A DNA stretch of 64,000 nt, from contig NC_134277.1 of NCBI RefSeq assembly GCF_949628215.1, positions 95,531,963 to 95,595,962 of the forward strand, given 5' to 3'. The DNA is from Phalacrocorax aristotelis. Its lineage: Eukaryota > Chordata > Aves > Suliformes > Phalacrocoracidae. Shown one piece after another: positions 12,801 through 23,559 of this stretch (position 1 is its first letter; the number at the start of each line of letters is the position of its first letter). The notes below the pieces were generated by a model. That model was not told the origin of the DNA, searched no databases, and saw nothing but the letters and a program-made list of their open reading frames with translations. The position numbers and the translations under genes were made by a program.

Positions 12801-15800
12801 CTATGAGGATCCCAAGATCAAACATTTGATTTGGAAATAAATGCCTGACTTGCATGCTATTTAAGTCTGGGATCTTCTGCATAGAAGTGACAACAAAGAA
12901 AGCCTGTTCATTTTAAAAACCATCCCATTGTGGCTTCTTTGTTTAAAAACGCTAGCGATCTGAACTAGTGGATTAGTGCAAACTAGGGACCACAACTCAG
13001 CGCTATTCAACTCCACTGCAAATAACATGAGGTATGCTATAAAAAAGGCATTGTTTTCCTGGCATAAGTCAAGATGTTTTATAAAGTTTTCACCAAAGAG
13101 GAAAACGTGGTTATAAAGAGTCCTTAGATGTCTTTCAAATATACATAACACATGAAATATAGAGAAACCATTGTTTCAGCTCTAAGAAGTTCTTACTGTG
13201 TTTGGAAAAACAGAATTTTGGAGGAAAAAAGGGATAGTCATGATAGTCTAAAACCACATAAGAAAGCTCCGATATAATCCAAAGCAAGAAAATTACATAT
13301 TATTGTATTTCTGTGAATCAGATCACAGCTGAGATTGAGACAATTGGTTTCCTGCGCACAGCAGATTTCAAGCATTAACTGGTTGCAGAAGAGTGATTAG
13401 TTTTCCTGGACACAGTAAGACAAAATAAAAGATGAGATTTGACAACTCTGCAAAATCCAGAAAGAACTAGAAGAAAGAAACATGAAGAAGGAAAGAAAGA
13501 AAATAACTTCCAGAAACAAGGGGCTTGGGTTTCTGGTTTTTATAGGGTTTATTTTTTTAAAAGATGTAACAAATACAGCATACAAGATTGCTTATTTTCT
13601 TTTGGGCATTGGTCACCCTGTATTTTTTAAAATTAACTACTGTAGATATGAAGTTTTTTTTATATAGAGCTGCAGTGCAAAATTAGATATATAGCCTGAC
13701 AAGCATATTTTGATAGAGAAAAAAGTTTTGTGCTCAGTTTGCATACACAAGGTGAGCATTGCTTTGAAATGTTTTAACCACTTCTGGTTACTCACTAGAC
13801 TCCTAGAATTGTTCGTGGTTTTTAAACACCCTTTTTCATTTGATGACATGACACCATAGCAGAAAAATGCGAATATTATGAAATAGTACTTGAATTTGCA
13901 ATACCAAAATAAAATATCCTTCAACTGTTAACAGCTGTACCATATGCCTTTTGAATATATATCTCTTCAGATGCTTTTGTCAGAGTAACTCTGATTCTGC
14001 TCTACTGCATTTACATATCTTTCTTCCAACTACACTTTTACAAGAGTTGATGGATTGTTTGATATTTCCTGCAGGAGTCTGTGTTACTGGACACTCATGG
14101 TACCAAGTTTTGCCTCATTCTTTAACATTTTGTACAACAAAGTAGTATTTCAACTACAAACATACCATTTATTTCAGACTTGATAAAATATTAATGCAGC
14201 TCCCAGCAATTCAATTAGCCTATTCAGTGCCGAACATCAAATACAGATTTTAGAGCGTGTAAAACCTATAATGAACACTATTTTTTTCTAAAGCTATAAT
14301 ACCAACACTTTTTGAGCTCTTAGCACATTAGAGTTATTCTGAAGGCCAGATTATAGACCGTTTACTTCTAGAAGTCTGCACAGCTGAAGCAGTCCTTAAG
14401 GCTGATGTTGACCTGTACACTTTGAAAATATTTTAGTGCAATGTTCCTAAAACCTGTGATGCCACATGTTAAAACCTATTTGAAGCTGAACCCACCCCCC
14501 ATTTTTGATGAGTATGCCATCTAACATATAAGCAGCTGTCCCATTCTGTTCTGCTTTAGCAAGGAACTTGAGCTTTTACGAAGAAGAATTCCCGTGAATC
14601 CTTCCTGTCACATTATTCTCCCTATTCACTTCACTGCCCAAATAAGCCACAGTAGAAGTTGAAGGGACCACTGAGCAACTTGGAGTTGTTTTCCCACAGC
14701 AATCTTAGACCCCATTTCCAAAGCGTTATCAGTCTGTTCTTTAAAGAGGCCAGATACTTAGATTAAAGCTAAGTCTCTAGCAAATGCAAGTTTAACTTAC
14801 TGGACTTTCCTACCCTATTTGTAGCACAAACAGCAATGGAGCAAGGAGTAAGCCACGATAAGAACCTAAAGGCTTTTCAAGGTTTGTGAGAAGGTACAAA
14901 GAGTGTATAATTTTTGATCTGCATTAAGCCTCCTGAAGGTGGTACTGTGCTTTCCTACTTCCTAAAGTTACTGAATGACTTTCTACTTTTCATGCTGTTT
15001 CGGAGACTTCCAGTTCAGGAAAATAAACCACAAAATCAAATATTTAGAAATGTCAGCCTGAAAAAGGACTTGAATTTTTAAACCTCTCTTTGCAGGCAGA
15101 GGGCCTTAAGGGGTCAGCCACATTTATTTCAAATACATATTTCAAGAAAAAATAATTTAAACTGCAGTACCTCTGCTGCACTTTAGGAAGCTTAATATTT
15201 CTAGTATGATGTGTACACATCCACACTATCTCCAGAATTTAAAAACTCAGAGCAGAATAGGGTTACTAAACTATTACTAATTTAAGTACCTGTATTTCTT
15301 AAACTTCTGATCAGTGATCCCTGAAGAAAAAACTGCAGACTATATTGGAAAAGGGTTGAACAAAGTCACATATCGTTTGCAGGGGTGAGGGGTTTTTTTG
15401 CTATTCTAAGTATCTCTTTGGAATAGGACTGCTCTGGTATGCTGTCTTCAACCATTTTTCAGAGATAGCAGACATTCATTTCATTCGCATGATACTATAG
15501 ACAATAGAGTTTAAAACCACAAAGTGGTCTTAAAAACCAAAAAACTTCTACGGAAATGCATCCTTAACTTCTTTACAACAGTCACTAACTCACAAACTGG
15601 ACATTCAAAGCAGAATTCCAATCAGCAGAAATTTAAGTAATTTCTTACAGAAATACTGTCTGGAGACAATAGTCAAAGCTGAATTTTCCATCTAGAATTA
15701 GGATTCAGCTTCTGTGTTTGAAAAGTATATCAATCCCAATTACCCTGTGTACACAATGAACCAAAAATTAAATAAATTCATTAGTTTAATTTTAACTTAA

Positions 15801-18800
15801 ATAAGTCCTTAAAGATACTTTTAAAGTGCCCCATCAGTGAATGTTCTCTCTTCAATGTGTTTCATGCAGAAACATTATGAACAGGATACGCACATAAGAG
15901 CCCAGGCTGTTCTTAATGCTGAATTATTCATAACGGTAACTAAACTGATGAATGTCACACAGAGTGAAAGCACAACTCTGACCAACCCTATTTTTTCACC
16001 TACAACTAATTTTCACTTGGACCATCTGAAGATTCAGAAGCCTATAGTACCTGTGGGTTTTGTGTGGGTTCGTATTTTTTTGTTGTTTGTTAGTTTGGTT
16101 GGCTTTTTTTAAAAAAAAAAAGCAGCACCTAGCAATGTTAAGCACTGACCACATGGAATTACACCTGCTTGTCACTCACTTTTGGCTGTAGTGAGACAAA
16201 GCTTTATGCTTGGTCTTAGTCCTTGCTCATCCTGGCCACTCCAGTTAAACTCATTTTAAAACACTGTTGTAGAGACATCTGATCAAGACGAGTGCTAGAT
16301 ACCTCTTGGACTTCTGTAGAGGTCCATGGTCATTTGATTGATTTGTCATTCTGCTTTTCAGTCAGCTTCTTCATTCGGATATGTAATGAGCGCTTCCAAA
16401 TTTCTTTCTACACACTGACAACGGATTCTAACCCGTTACCAATACTCCCATCTCCTGTTTTGTTCCTCACAGAACCCTCCAAAAAAACCAAAATATGTTT
16501 CCCTCTCCCTGGAAGAATTCTGGCATTATCGCTTCCCTTTTAATTTTCCATGTAATTCTGGTTATCATTCACAATTTGCATCGAAGTGTTGTTAGCATAC
16601 AGAGTGCAGGCTAAAACAGCATGGAAAAAGATAAGATAACAATGACCTGTGGCTATAGAAAAGTAAACAGATTAGGATTCAAGTTCTTCAGGCTCTGTTG
16701 GCCTTTGTCCCGTCATGCCTGTAAAATGAGGCTAGTATTCCTGTCTCCTGCAGAACTACTTAATGTAAGATATTTATGCACTGTGATATTACAATTCCTG
16801 TGGCTGACGGGAAGCACCAGCTGAAGCTCTGGAGTCTATTCTGATGCACTGTAAAAAAGTTAAAGAACATGACATACCCTCTTGCTTGCCTGTAACAAGT
16901 TTTCACAGGCAACTTGAATGTTGAATATCATCCCAATTCAATTGTTCCACATAAGTGGGATGACAAATTTTGTCATATGACTTCACTTACACATCAGGAA
17001 CTCTTACATGAACAAATATTGGAACTCAACATGAAAACAGTACCACACCCCATTAGAAAGGAATACTATTTGTACAAAAAATGCTAAGAGTTTATCTACA
17101 GTAAGAAATCCCACAAAAAATCCTAGAGATTCTACCACTTGCACAGCTTAACCAATATTAGCACTAGTGAAAATAAAGCAGACTTTTCAAAACATTTACA
17201 ATATTACACTGGCATGCAATTTACAGGACAGTTTGGAAAAGCAAGAGGAGCGCTATAGAACAAAAGAGCAGTTCATTCGTCCTGCCTCCAAAGGATGCTA
17301 AAGCTCTTTCAGCTAGACATCAGAACACTGAACTGGCTTAGCTTTTGGGTAAATTTTCTAACAGACTGAAGTTTCTGACAGTTGATACCAGCATGGCACA
17401 AGAAAAAAAAAAGTATGAAAACACTTCTCTCCTTAACTAGGAATGAATTTTACAGCAGCTGTACATCAGCTCGTCCCAGTCTGAACTTCCACAGCAGCAG
17501 ACTGTTGCTGCGTTATACTATTCTTCACTAGTAGTAACTTCTCAGAGGAGGACAAACACAAACGTCTTCAGGACTGTCACATTACGCAGAATAGCACTCT
17601 ACAACACAAATAGTGCTCGATATCCCTACCTGTATCTTTCTCTCAAATGCTGGAAATTATCTGATAATAAAGGAAAAATACATGAGCTGAAGCTATCAAT
17701 GAGAGTCAGTGGTGACTGAACACCGATTCCAGTGAAAAGGCACCACTGCAAAGCTCTGACTACTGCGGATAAATTTTTAATTCGACAGAAATTAAGTTGA
17801 CCATTCCACTATCAAAACCAAATACCTTGGTTAAAAAAAAAGTTTTGAAGCCACTTCACAATCAGGTTCTGTACCAGAGTTACCTACCACATAAAGGCAG
17901 AAGAGGAAGAAAAAAAGGTGGTTCTTGTTTGGTAGGGTTTTGTTTGTTTGTTTTAAATGATTGAAAATAAAGCCTTGGATCACAGAAGCAAGGGTGGCGA
18001 TATCAAGAGACAATCTAGGGAGACCACCTCGCCAAGGATACCTTTTCTTAACTGACCAGGTCTCCAAGCACATTTGCTTTCAGTGTCAACTGAGAACATC
18101 AGCTAAACACACCTTTCTACCTTGACTGAAGGGCCAACGGAACTGAGTAAAGAAAGGCACAAAAAATTAAAGTCATATTTCCTACAAGAAACTATAAGCC
18201 ACCTGCACAGTCCAGCACTTTAGAACTCAAGTTAATTCTCTTTAGTGGATTATAACCAGACCTTTACATGAACCTGGTGGTAAGAATGCCTCAATAAGTT
18301 GGGAGTTACTACAACAGTACATGCGCAAGATATTTATGCTGTGCTCAAAGTCACAGGTGTCTAATTTAGCTGAAAGTAAATGCCCCACAAGAACCTTTGT
18401 ATTTCATAGTATAAAATCATATTTAAGCAATCAAAAAGTGAATAATAGAGCAGTTAGCCAGCTCTTTAATACATTAGCTAAAAGTATATCAATTCCATTG
18501 ATTTTTATGACGGGCTGACTTCACATAATGGACTAAGCTCACTAGAAAGACTGTAAAAGGGAAAAATGCTTTGCCAGAATTAGTGGAAGATGGTGTCAAA
18601 ATGCTTTTATGACAGTTAAAACATTTTATTTGGAGATGTTAAATTTAGAATACTATTGTCAAGAATAGATTTGGTGCTAAAAGTTGAGTAAAAGCCAGGA
18701 TTACAACACTGCAGATATATTTTGCAGATTTCAGTTATATTTTGCTTTAAATTCTTTGTTTTATTCCTAGCTAAGAAACAGGAAGCTTGGACTGTGAATA

Positions 18801-20640
18801 TACAGTCAAACTTCAACACGGCAAAAGGTTAACAGCAGGATGCTTCAAGGATCCATAAGGCAAACAACACTCAAAGGCACTAATTAGCGATCTGGAAAAG
18901 AAAGTAGAAAAGTTAACAGTTATGTAGGTTAGTCAAGTACAGAAGACCAAAAATGGAACCAACTGGGGACTAATTAACCATGAGGTACGGGTAACACTGT
19001 GGCAGATAAAATTCCATGTTAATAAATGCAGAAGTGTCACTGAAAGTTAAAGACAGAATTATTAGTATGGTCATCAACCTTCTATATTAAGTAGAGCTAG
19101 TATAAACAAGAGGGTTACAAGCATTCCTGCGGAAGTCAAGGAAGATCTCTGTTCACTATGACAACATACCTGTTGAAAATTAAAAGTACTGGGATTCAAA
19201 AGCAGCAGTGGCAAGCACTAGCAAAACTGTGGTATCTTCATATAAAACCAGTGCTTCATTGTTAATCATTACCTGAAAAAGGCTGCTGTTGTATTAGCTT
19301 AGGTGTCAGAAGAAACTTGTATAAAGAAAATTAGAACTTAATACAGTTAATACAAAGAATCACAAAGCAAGACGTGAAAAAAACACACAGAAGTAGACTA
19401 AACAACATGAACAGAAGAAAAATAATTTACACCTCAAAAATTAAGATGCTGCTCAGTGAAAGCAGTAAGTATACAGTTCAGTGGTATGCTTTTTTTGATA
19501 CAATGCGTAACTGAGTATTCAAAGTAATTTCTACCGCATCTTTACAATAAAGAGTCTGCCAACAGTCAAAGGAGGACAGAAAACTGGACTGGGAAACATC
19601 ACATTTAAGGATCCAAGTCTGCTTCTGTTAGGTATTGGTGTAAGACCCATATCATAACAAGTATTCAACATTTGCCTCCTGTAACACTTCTTGTATCTGC
19701 CACAAGCAATTCATCTGGATGAACTCCAAATAAGCTCCACTGTCACAATTTCACGGCTAAAATCACTACATTGGCCCTGTGAGGGGGCCAAATAAACACA
19801 CATGAAAACCACCACCTTCCAAACAAACTTTACAAATCAAGATCCTGAAGAGCAACACTAGAACGCAAAATACACGCTGTAACTTGGCCTAAAGGACAAT
19901 ACTACAGACTTCCAGATTTTGGTTAATAATTTAAGACAAATAAAAGAACTCCAAAACTCTTGGTGAAGTGATTGTTTTTAAGTATGAAACAGCACCATTC
20001 TCAAAAGCACCACTCCAAATGCTAAAAGGGGTTTCAATGCATCTTATTAAAAAAAGGTCTATTTCAATTTGTAGGCCAGTCCTTTTCCTTGTAAGCACTG
20101 AAGGTTCCCAATACAGGCCAGCTTGCATCTAGAGATGGCTCCTGCACCTCAAGACAACACTTAAAGAAACAGACTGAGAAGGACTACAAAACCAAAGACC
20201 ATACCATTTTGGTCCTGTGAATCAAATTTTTGTGCCAGGTGGACAGTTTAAGACTTATTCTGTGCACAAAAATCACTAAAAATATAAAATGCAAAAATCT
20301 GTCAAGAATCTCTTGTCTCTTGAACTAAACATAAAGTAAATTGCATTCAAATTATTTAAGTATTTGGAAGTACCCTATTTTTAGATGAGTGTCCCTGGAG
20401 CTACTTTTTGTTCTCATCCCAGAGACAAACATGACGTTCTTTCTGTGACAGAAGAAAGAAAAATATTTAACAAGTTTACAACTAATATATATTTTACCAA
20501 CATGTATGTAACAAAGGACAGCAGGGTACTGTTTCACTAAAGCAGCAATTTGGCACAGAAATTTCTTCTAAATTACCTCCATTTTCTCTCTGTATAGCTG
20601 ATTCCTGAACTCGTTTGAACAAATCCAGTTTGAGACCATT
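6866..20640. other. intron-like AT-rich sequence, presumed intron 1 of the minus-strand gene
   Basis: About 13.8 kb with no open frame that I can tie to a protein family and no exon with paired strong splice sites. It includes poly-T or poly-A tracts near 9298-9312, 12269-12278 and 16107-16125, and a weak MIR-like stretch near 16670-16790 that is listed separately. If the donor at 22288 is used, this is transcribed as intron. Confidence 0.5.
16665..16790 (+). repeat. possible MIR SINE remnant
   Basis: The stretch tgcctgtaaaatgaggctag followed by a tattcctgtctcc-like segment resembles the conserved 3' part of MIR-type SINEs (catctgtaaaatgggga then tacctacctc). The preceding ttcttcaggctctgt region is roughly where the MIR core would sit. 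Similarity is partial and judged by eye. Confidence 0.35.
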
Positions 20641-20641
20641 T

Positions 20642-20656
20642 GGGGGGGGGAGGGGG
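20642..20656 (+). repeat. G-run (G9 A G5)
   Basis: Nine Gs, one A and five Gs inside otherwise AT-rich sequence. It could seed a G-quadruplex with neighbouring Gs and is a likely site of length variation or sequencing error. Confidence 0.8.
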
Positions 20657-20771
20657 CCCTGGAATTTTTATACAAAAGTGAAACAGTACTGCCTCACCAC
20701 TAGGATATGCAGTGACCATCACATCGTATTTTTAAAATATTTCCATGACTTTCACCAGTGTCTTTGAATTG

Positions 20772-20793
20772 CCCTATTCCTACAGGAATAGGG
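20772..20793. repeat. perfect 9-bp inverted repeat with 4-base loop
   Basis: CCCTATTCC, loop taca, then GGAATAGGG form a perfect hairpin. A further imperfect copy of the right arm (GGAATAAGG) follows about 15 bases later. No known element is recognised. Confidence 0.7.
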
Positions 20794-20879
20794 TATATGA
20801 GGAATAAGGTATCCTCATTCACACAGCTTACAATTCCAAGGAGCTGGGCAGCATGTGATAATAGTCCAAGCGTTACCGT

Positions 20880-20914
20880 TATCACCTCAAGGTGGCTATC
20901 ATCTCAAGGGTGGC
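20880..20914 (+). repeat. short tandem duplication (17 and 18 bases)
   Basis: TATCACCTCAAGGTGGC is followed directly by TATCATCTCAAGGGTGGC. The copies differ by one substitution and one inserted G. Each unit contains the near-palindrome CACCTCAAGGTGG or its diverged form. Confidence 0.75.
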
Positions 20915-21569
20915 TTGTATGTGGTGTCCTTGCCAGGTACCATTTGTATAATTTTTCTGAAGATGACCATGCTGCCACAATCTCCGTATGGACAGTCATT
21001 GGAGGAACACTTGTCTGTGCCGTGCATTCATGTTTTACAGACACAGTAAGCCTGATAAAACGCAGCAAATTCAAACTGCTAGCAATATCACTTAAAAAAG
21101 GCCAATATCACAGGAGGACACGGACAAAATTCCAAGTCACAGAAAACAGTGAAGCTGGCACTAGGAAATTAAATGCTTTCTCCAATATAAGCAATCCTTT
21201 GTATTTACAAGAAAAACGAGTTCTGTCGTGTTCCAAGCATTCAGAGTAGCATGATCTTCACTGCCTTTGCAAAGGAGCGAAGTTGAGAGTAACAGTGTAT
21301 AAAAATACATGGTAGTTACATAGCTTTGGTTTTCACAGCTGTTGGCTATGTTCATTTACAGTTCACGTAGTGCCAACATCATTTTTATAAACAGAAGAGG
21401 CTGGTTCACTCCTGTTTACCGCCACAGAAGTTATTTCTCTCAGCAGCTGCTGCACAAAAATCGGCTTCTATTTCACTATCTCACCCTGTAAGTTTACAAA
21501 GTGGCAGGTTCTAGAGGCTGCTAAAAACAAGCAGGACCTAAAGAAACTTGGCCGTACTTAATAATGAAC

Positions 21570-21586
21570 GGGGGGGGCGGGGGCGG
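21570..21586 (+). repeat. G-rich run
   Basis: G8 C G5 C G2, a few hundred bases outside CpG island 1 on its intron side. It is a candidate G-quadruplex on the plus strand, which is the non-template strand relative to a minus-strand transcript's template. Confidence 0.75.
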
Positions 21587-21901
21587 ACAACACACGACAC
21601 ACTTCTGCTTTCTTGGAGTGGAAGGAGGTAGCAACCCTCTGCTAACAGGGGTAAAGTCACATGAAAACTAAGTTGCTTTAGGCAACTACTTGGAACGAGA
21701 ACCTTAGTTTCCCCACCACCAGCAGCCTCTTCAGCTTTATGAATTAAAAGGAAATAAAATAAGGCTGATCCGGATTTCAGCAGATAACAGAAAGCCTAAA
21801 ATATTAGTCGGGTGTTATGTAATAGCCATTAACTGATCGAACCCGGTGTGACAGCGGTGCCGAGGTAGTGCCGGGGATGCTGCCCCGGTCCTCCCCCCGC
21901 G

Positions 21902-21914
21902 CACACACACACAC
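21902..21914 (+). repeat. short CA microsatellite
   Basis: About six CA units followed by a C-run at the left edge of CpG island 1. Confidence 0.8.
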
Positions 21915-22287
21915 CCCCCGGTGCCGGCACCCAGCAGCTCCCCGGCCCCTGCAAGGAGCAACAGGACGCCCCCAGCCCCCCCGTTCCCCGGCACGGACCA
22001 GCCCGGGAAGCCGCGGGAAGGCGGCAGCAGCTCTTGCGTGCCCTCCCCCGCGCCCCTCCCCCCGGCAGCTGCCCCCCGAGCGGGCACCGCGGCGGGGCCG
22101 CTCCGGCCGCCCGGCCCGGCGGAGAGGAAGCGGCGGTGGGCCGAGGCGGCGGCTGCCCCGCCGGCGGCCGGAGACGGGGGGAGAAGCCCGGCGCTGCCTC
22201 AACCCGGCGCTTCCCTTTCCCCGAGCGCCAGCGCGGGGCGGGGGCGGGGGGGAAGCGGAACCCGGGGCGCCCGGAGCCCTCACTCAC

Positions 22288-22800
22288 CTCGGCCCGTTCT
22301 GTCGCTGCGGGGCGGCCGGCGGAGGGCAGGCGGCCCCCGAGGAGGGGGCGAGGGGCGCCGCCGGCCCCGCCGCTGCCGCGCCTGTCACCGGGCGCCCGGG
22401 GAGAAGAGTCCCGCAGGGTAAATCCTCCGGGCGGCGGCGAGGACGGCGTCGGGGAGGGGGACGAGCCCCGCACTGCCCGCTCGTCGCGGCGGCCGCTGCC
22501 TCCCACCAAGTTGAGGCGCGGCCGCCGTTGCCGTTGCGCAGCCGGGCTGCCGCCGGCGGCCGCTGCAGCCGCGGGGAACAGGCGCCTCCGCTCGCCGCCT
22601 CGCTCCGCGGCCGGGGAAGGAGCGCTGCGCCGCCGCCTCGCCGCGGCCCCCCTCTTCCTGCGGCTATCGGGAGCCGCGCTCCGGGCGCAGCAGCGCGGTC
22701 ACACGGAGCCCCACGGAGGACCCGCCGCCGCTTCCCTCAGCGCCTCGGAGCCCACAGCTGCAGCCCCCCGCCGGCGCCCGCTCCGCATGCCCCGTCCTCC
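22288..22800 (-). other. candidate first exon of the minus-strand gene (5' end estimated)
   Basis: The minus strand carries CCGAG|GTGAGTG, close to the ideal mammalian/avian donor, with the last exon base at 22288. It sits centrally in CpG island 1, where first-exon donors are usually found. The start site cannot be read from the sequence, and 22800 is only an estimate near the most CpG-dense part. No minus-strand ATG with a convincing downstream frame reaches the donor; the long minus frame crossing it begins with a non-ATG codon. The exon is therefore probably 5' UTR, consistent with a start codon in the later exon at 1883-1967. Intron 1 would then be about 15-20 kb. Confidence 0.5.
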
Positions 22801-22884
22801 GCGCACCACCGCTGCCGGCGGCGCGCACCGACGCCCGCTCTCCCGCCCGAGCCCTCCTCAGCGACGCGGCTCCATCACCGGCGC

Positions 22885-22928
22885 GGGGGCGGGGGGCGGC
22901 GGCGGGGGGCGGGCGGAGGGGAAGGGGC
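22885..22928 (+). promoter_or_regulatory. dense G-tract cluster (G-quadruplex potential, Sp1 boxes)
   Basis: At least five runs of three to six Gs separated by one to four bases (GGGGGCGGGGGGCGGCGG and onward) on the plus strand near the estimated start site. It fits the G3+N1-7 quadruplex pattern and also reads as overlapping GGGCGG boxes. Confidence 0.7.
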
Positions 22929-23156
22929 GGCGACCGCCCCGGCGCGCGGACACGTCCTCCGCGCCCCCTGGGCGGAGCCCGCGCGCCCCGCCCCACCCCA
23001 CCCCCGCCGCTAACCCGGATGTGTGGGGGGTTGCTGTGCTTTTTCCCGCCGCCCCCAATCCTGCCCGTCCCGGGTTAGGGTGGGGGGGTGCGCTGCTCGT
23101 TTTGGCCGGGTCTAGTCACCCGTGTGGCGGCTGGGCCCCCGTCGCCCGAGGGGCGG

Positions 23157-23168
23157 CCCCACGTGGGG
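23157..23168. promoter_or_regulatory. CCCCACGTGGGG palindrome (E-box)
   Basis: A perfect 12-bp palindrome with a CACGTG core, the binding consensus of USF/MYC-MAX type bHLH factors, upstream of the presumed minus-strand start site. Binding is inferred from motif only. Confidence 0.5.
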
Positions 23169-23559
23169 GCGGGGGCGGCGGCTGTGCGTGGCGGGCGCTG
23201 CGGGGGCCGCAGCGAGCTGGCAGGTGTGGCGTTTCCCTGTGTCATCGCCGCCGCGCTGGCACCTGCTGCACCCCCCGCGTACGCGCGCCTCAAAAGTAGG
23301 TCCGGTCTGCGAGGACCCGCGAGCTGCGTGACCTGCCGAGCTCTTCTTGCGCCTCTGGGCTGGGGGCCGCCAGGGAGGGCAGCTCCGGGCGCCTCGCCGG
23401 GCCACCGACGGCTCTGCGTAGCTTGCGCACCGCCAGCGGCGGTTGCAGGGCCCACGGTCGGCGAGCAGTGGCTGCCTTGGGTCGTTAGGCCGTAACAAGC
23501 CTCCTCGTAGTGCCCCTGAGCAAGGCAGCGGCCGTGGGGATGGGGCCCGTGGCAGCAAC

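Larger units (their letters stand above)
21840..23540. promoter_or_regulatory. CpG island 1, promoter of the minus-strand gene
   Basis: Base composition changes abruptly from AT-rich to very GC- and CpG-dense, with many GGGCGG/CCGCCC (Sp1/KLF-type) boxes and no TATA box seen. Vertebrate CpG islands of this kind mark promoters. A strong minus-strand donor at 22288 places a first exon inside the island and gives the direction. The right side (23.0-23.5 kb) would be the proximal upstream region and contains a CACGTG palindrome. Long open frames cover the island in several frames on both strands. They are rich in A, G, P and R and reflect the shortage of stop codons in GC-rich DNA, so they are not called as genes. 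Confidence 0.9.

Noticed and set aside
20758..21249. A 163-codon plus-strand frame just left of island 1
   Set aside because: It starts with GTG rather than ATG and has no splice or promoter support. The composition is unremarkable and its strand is opposite to the inferred gene.
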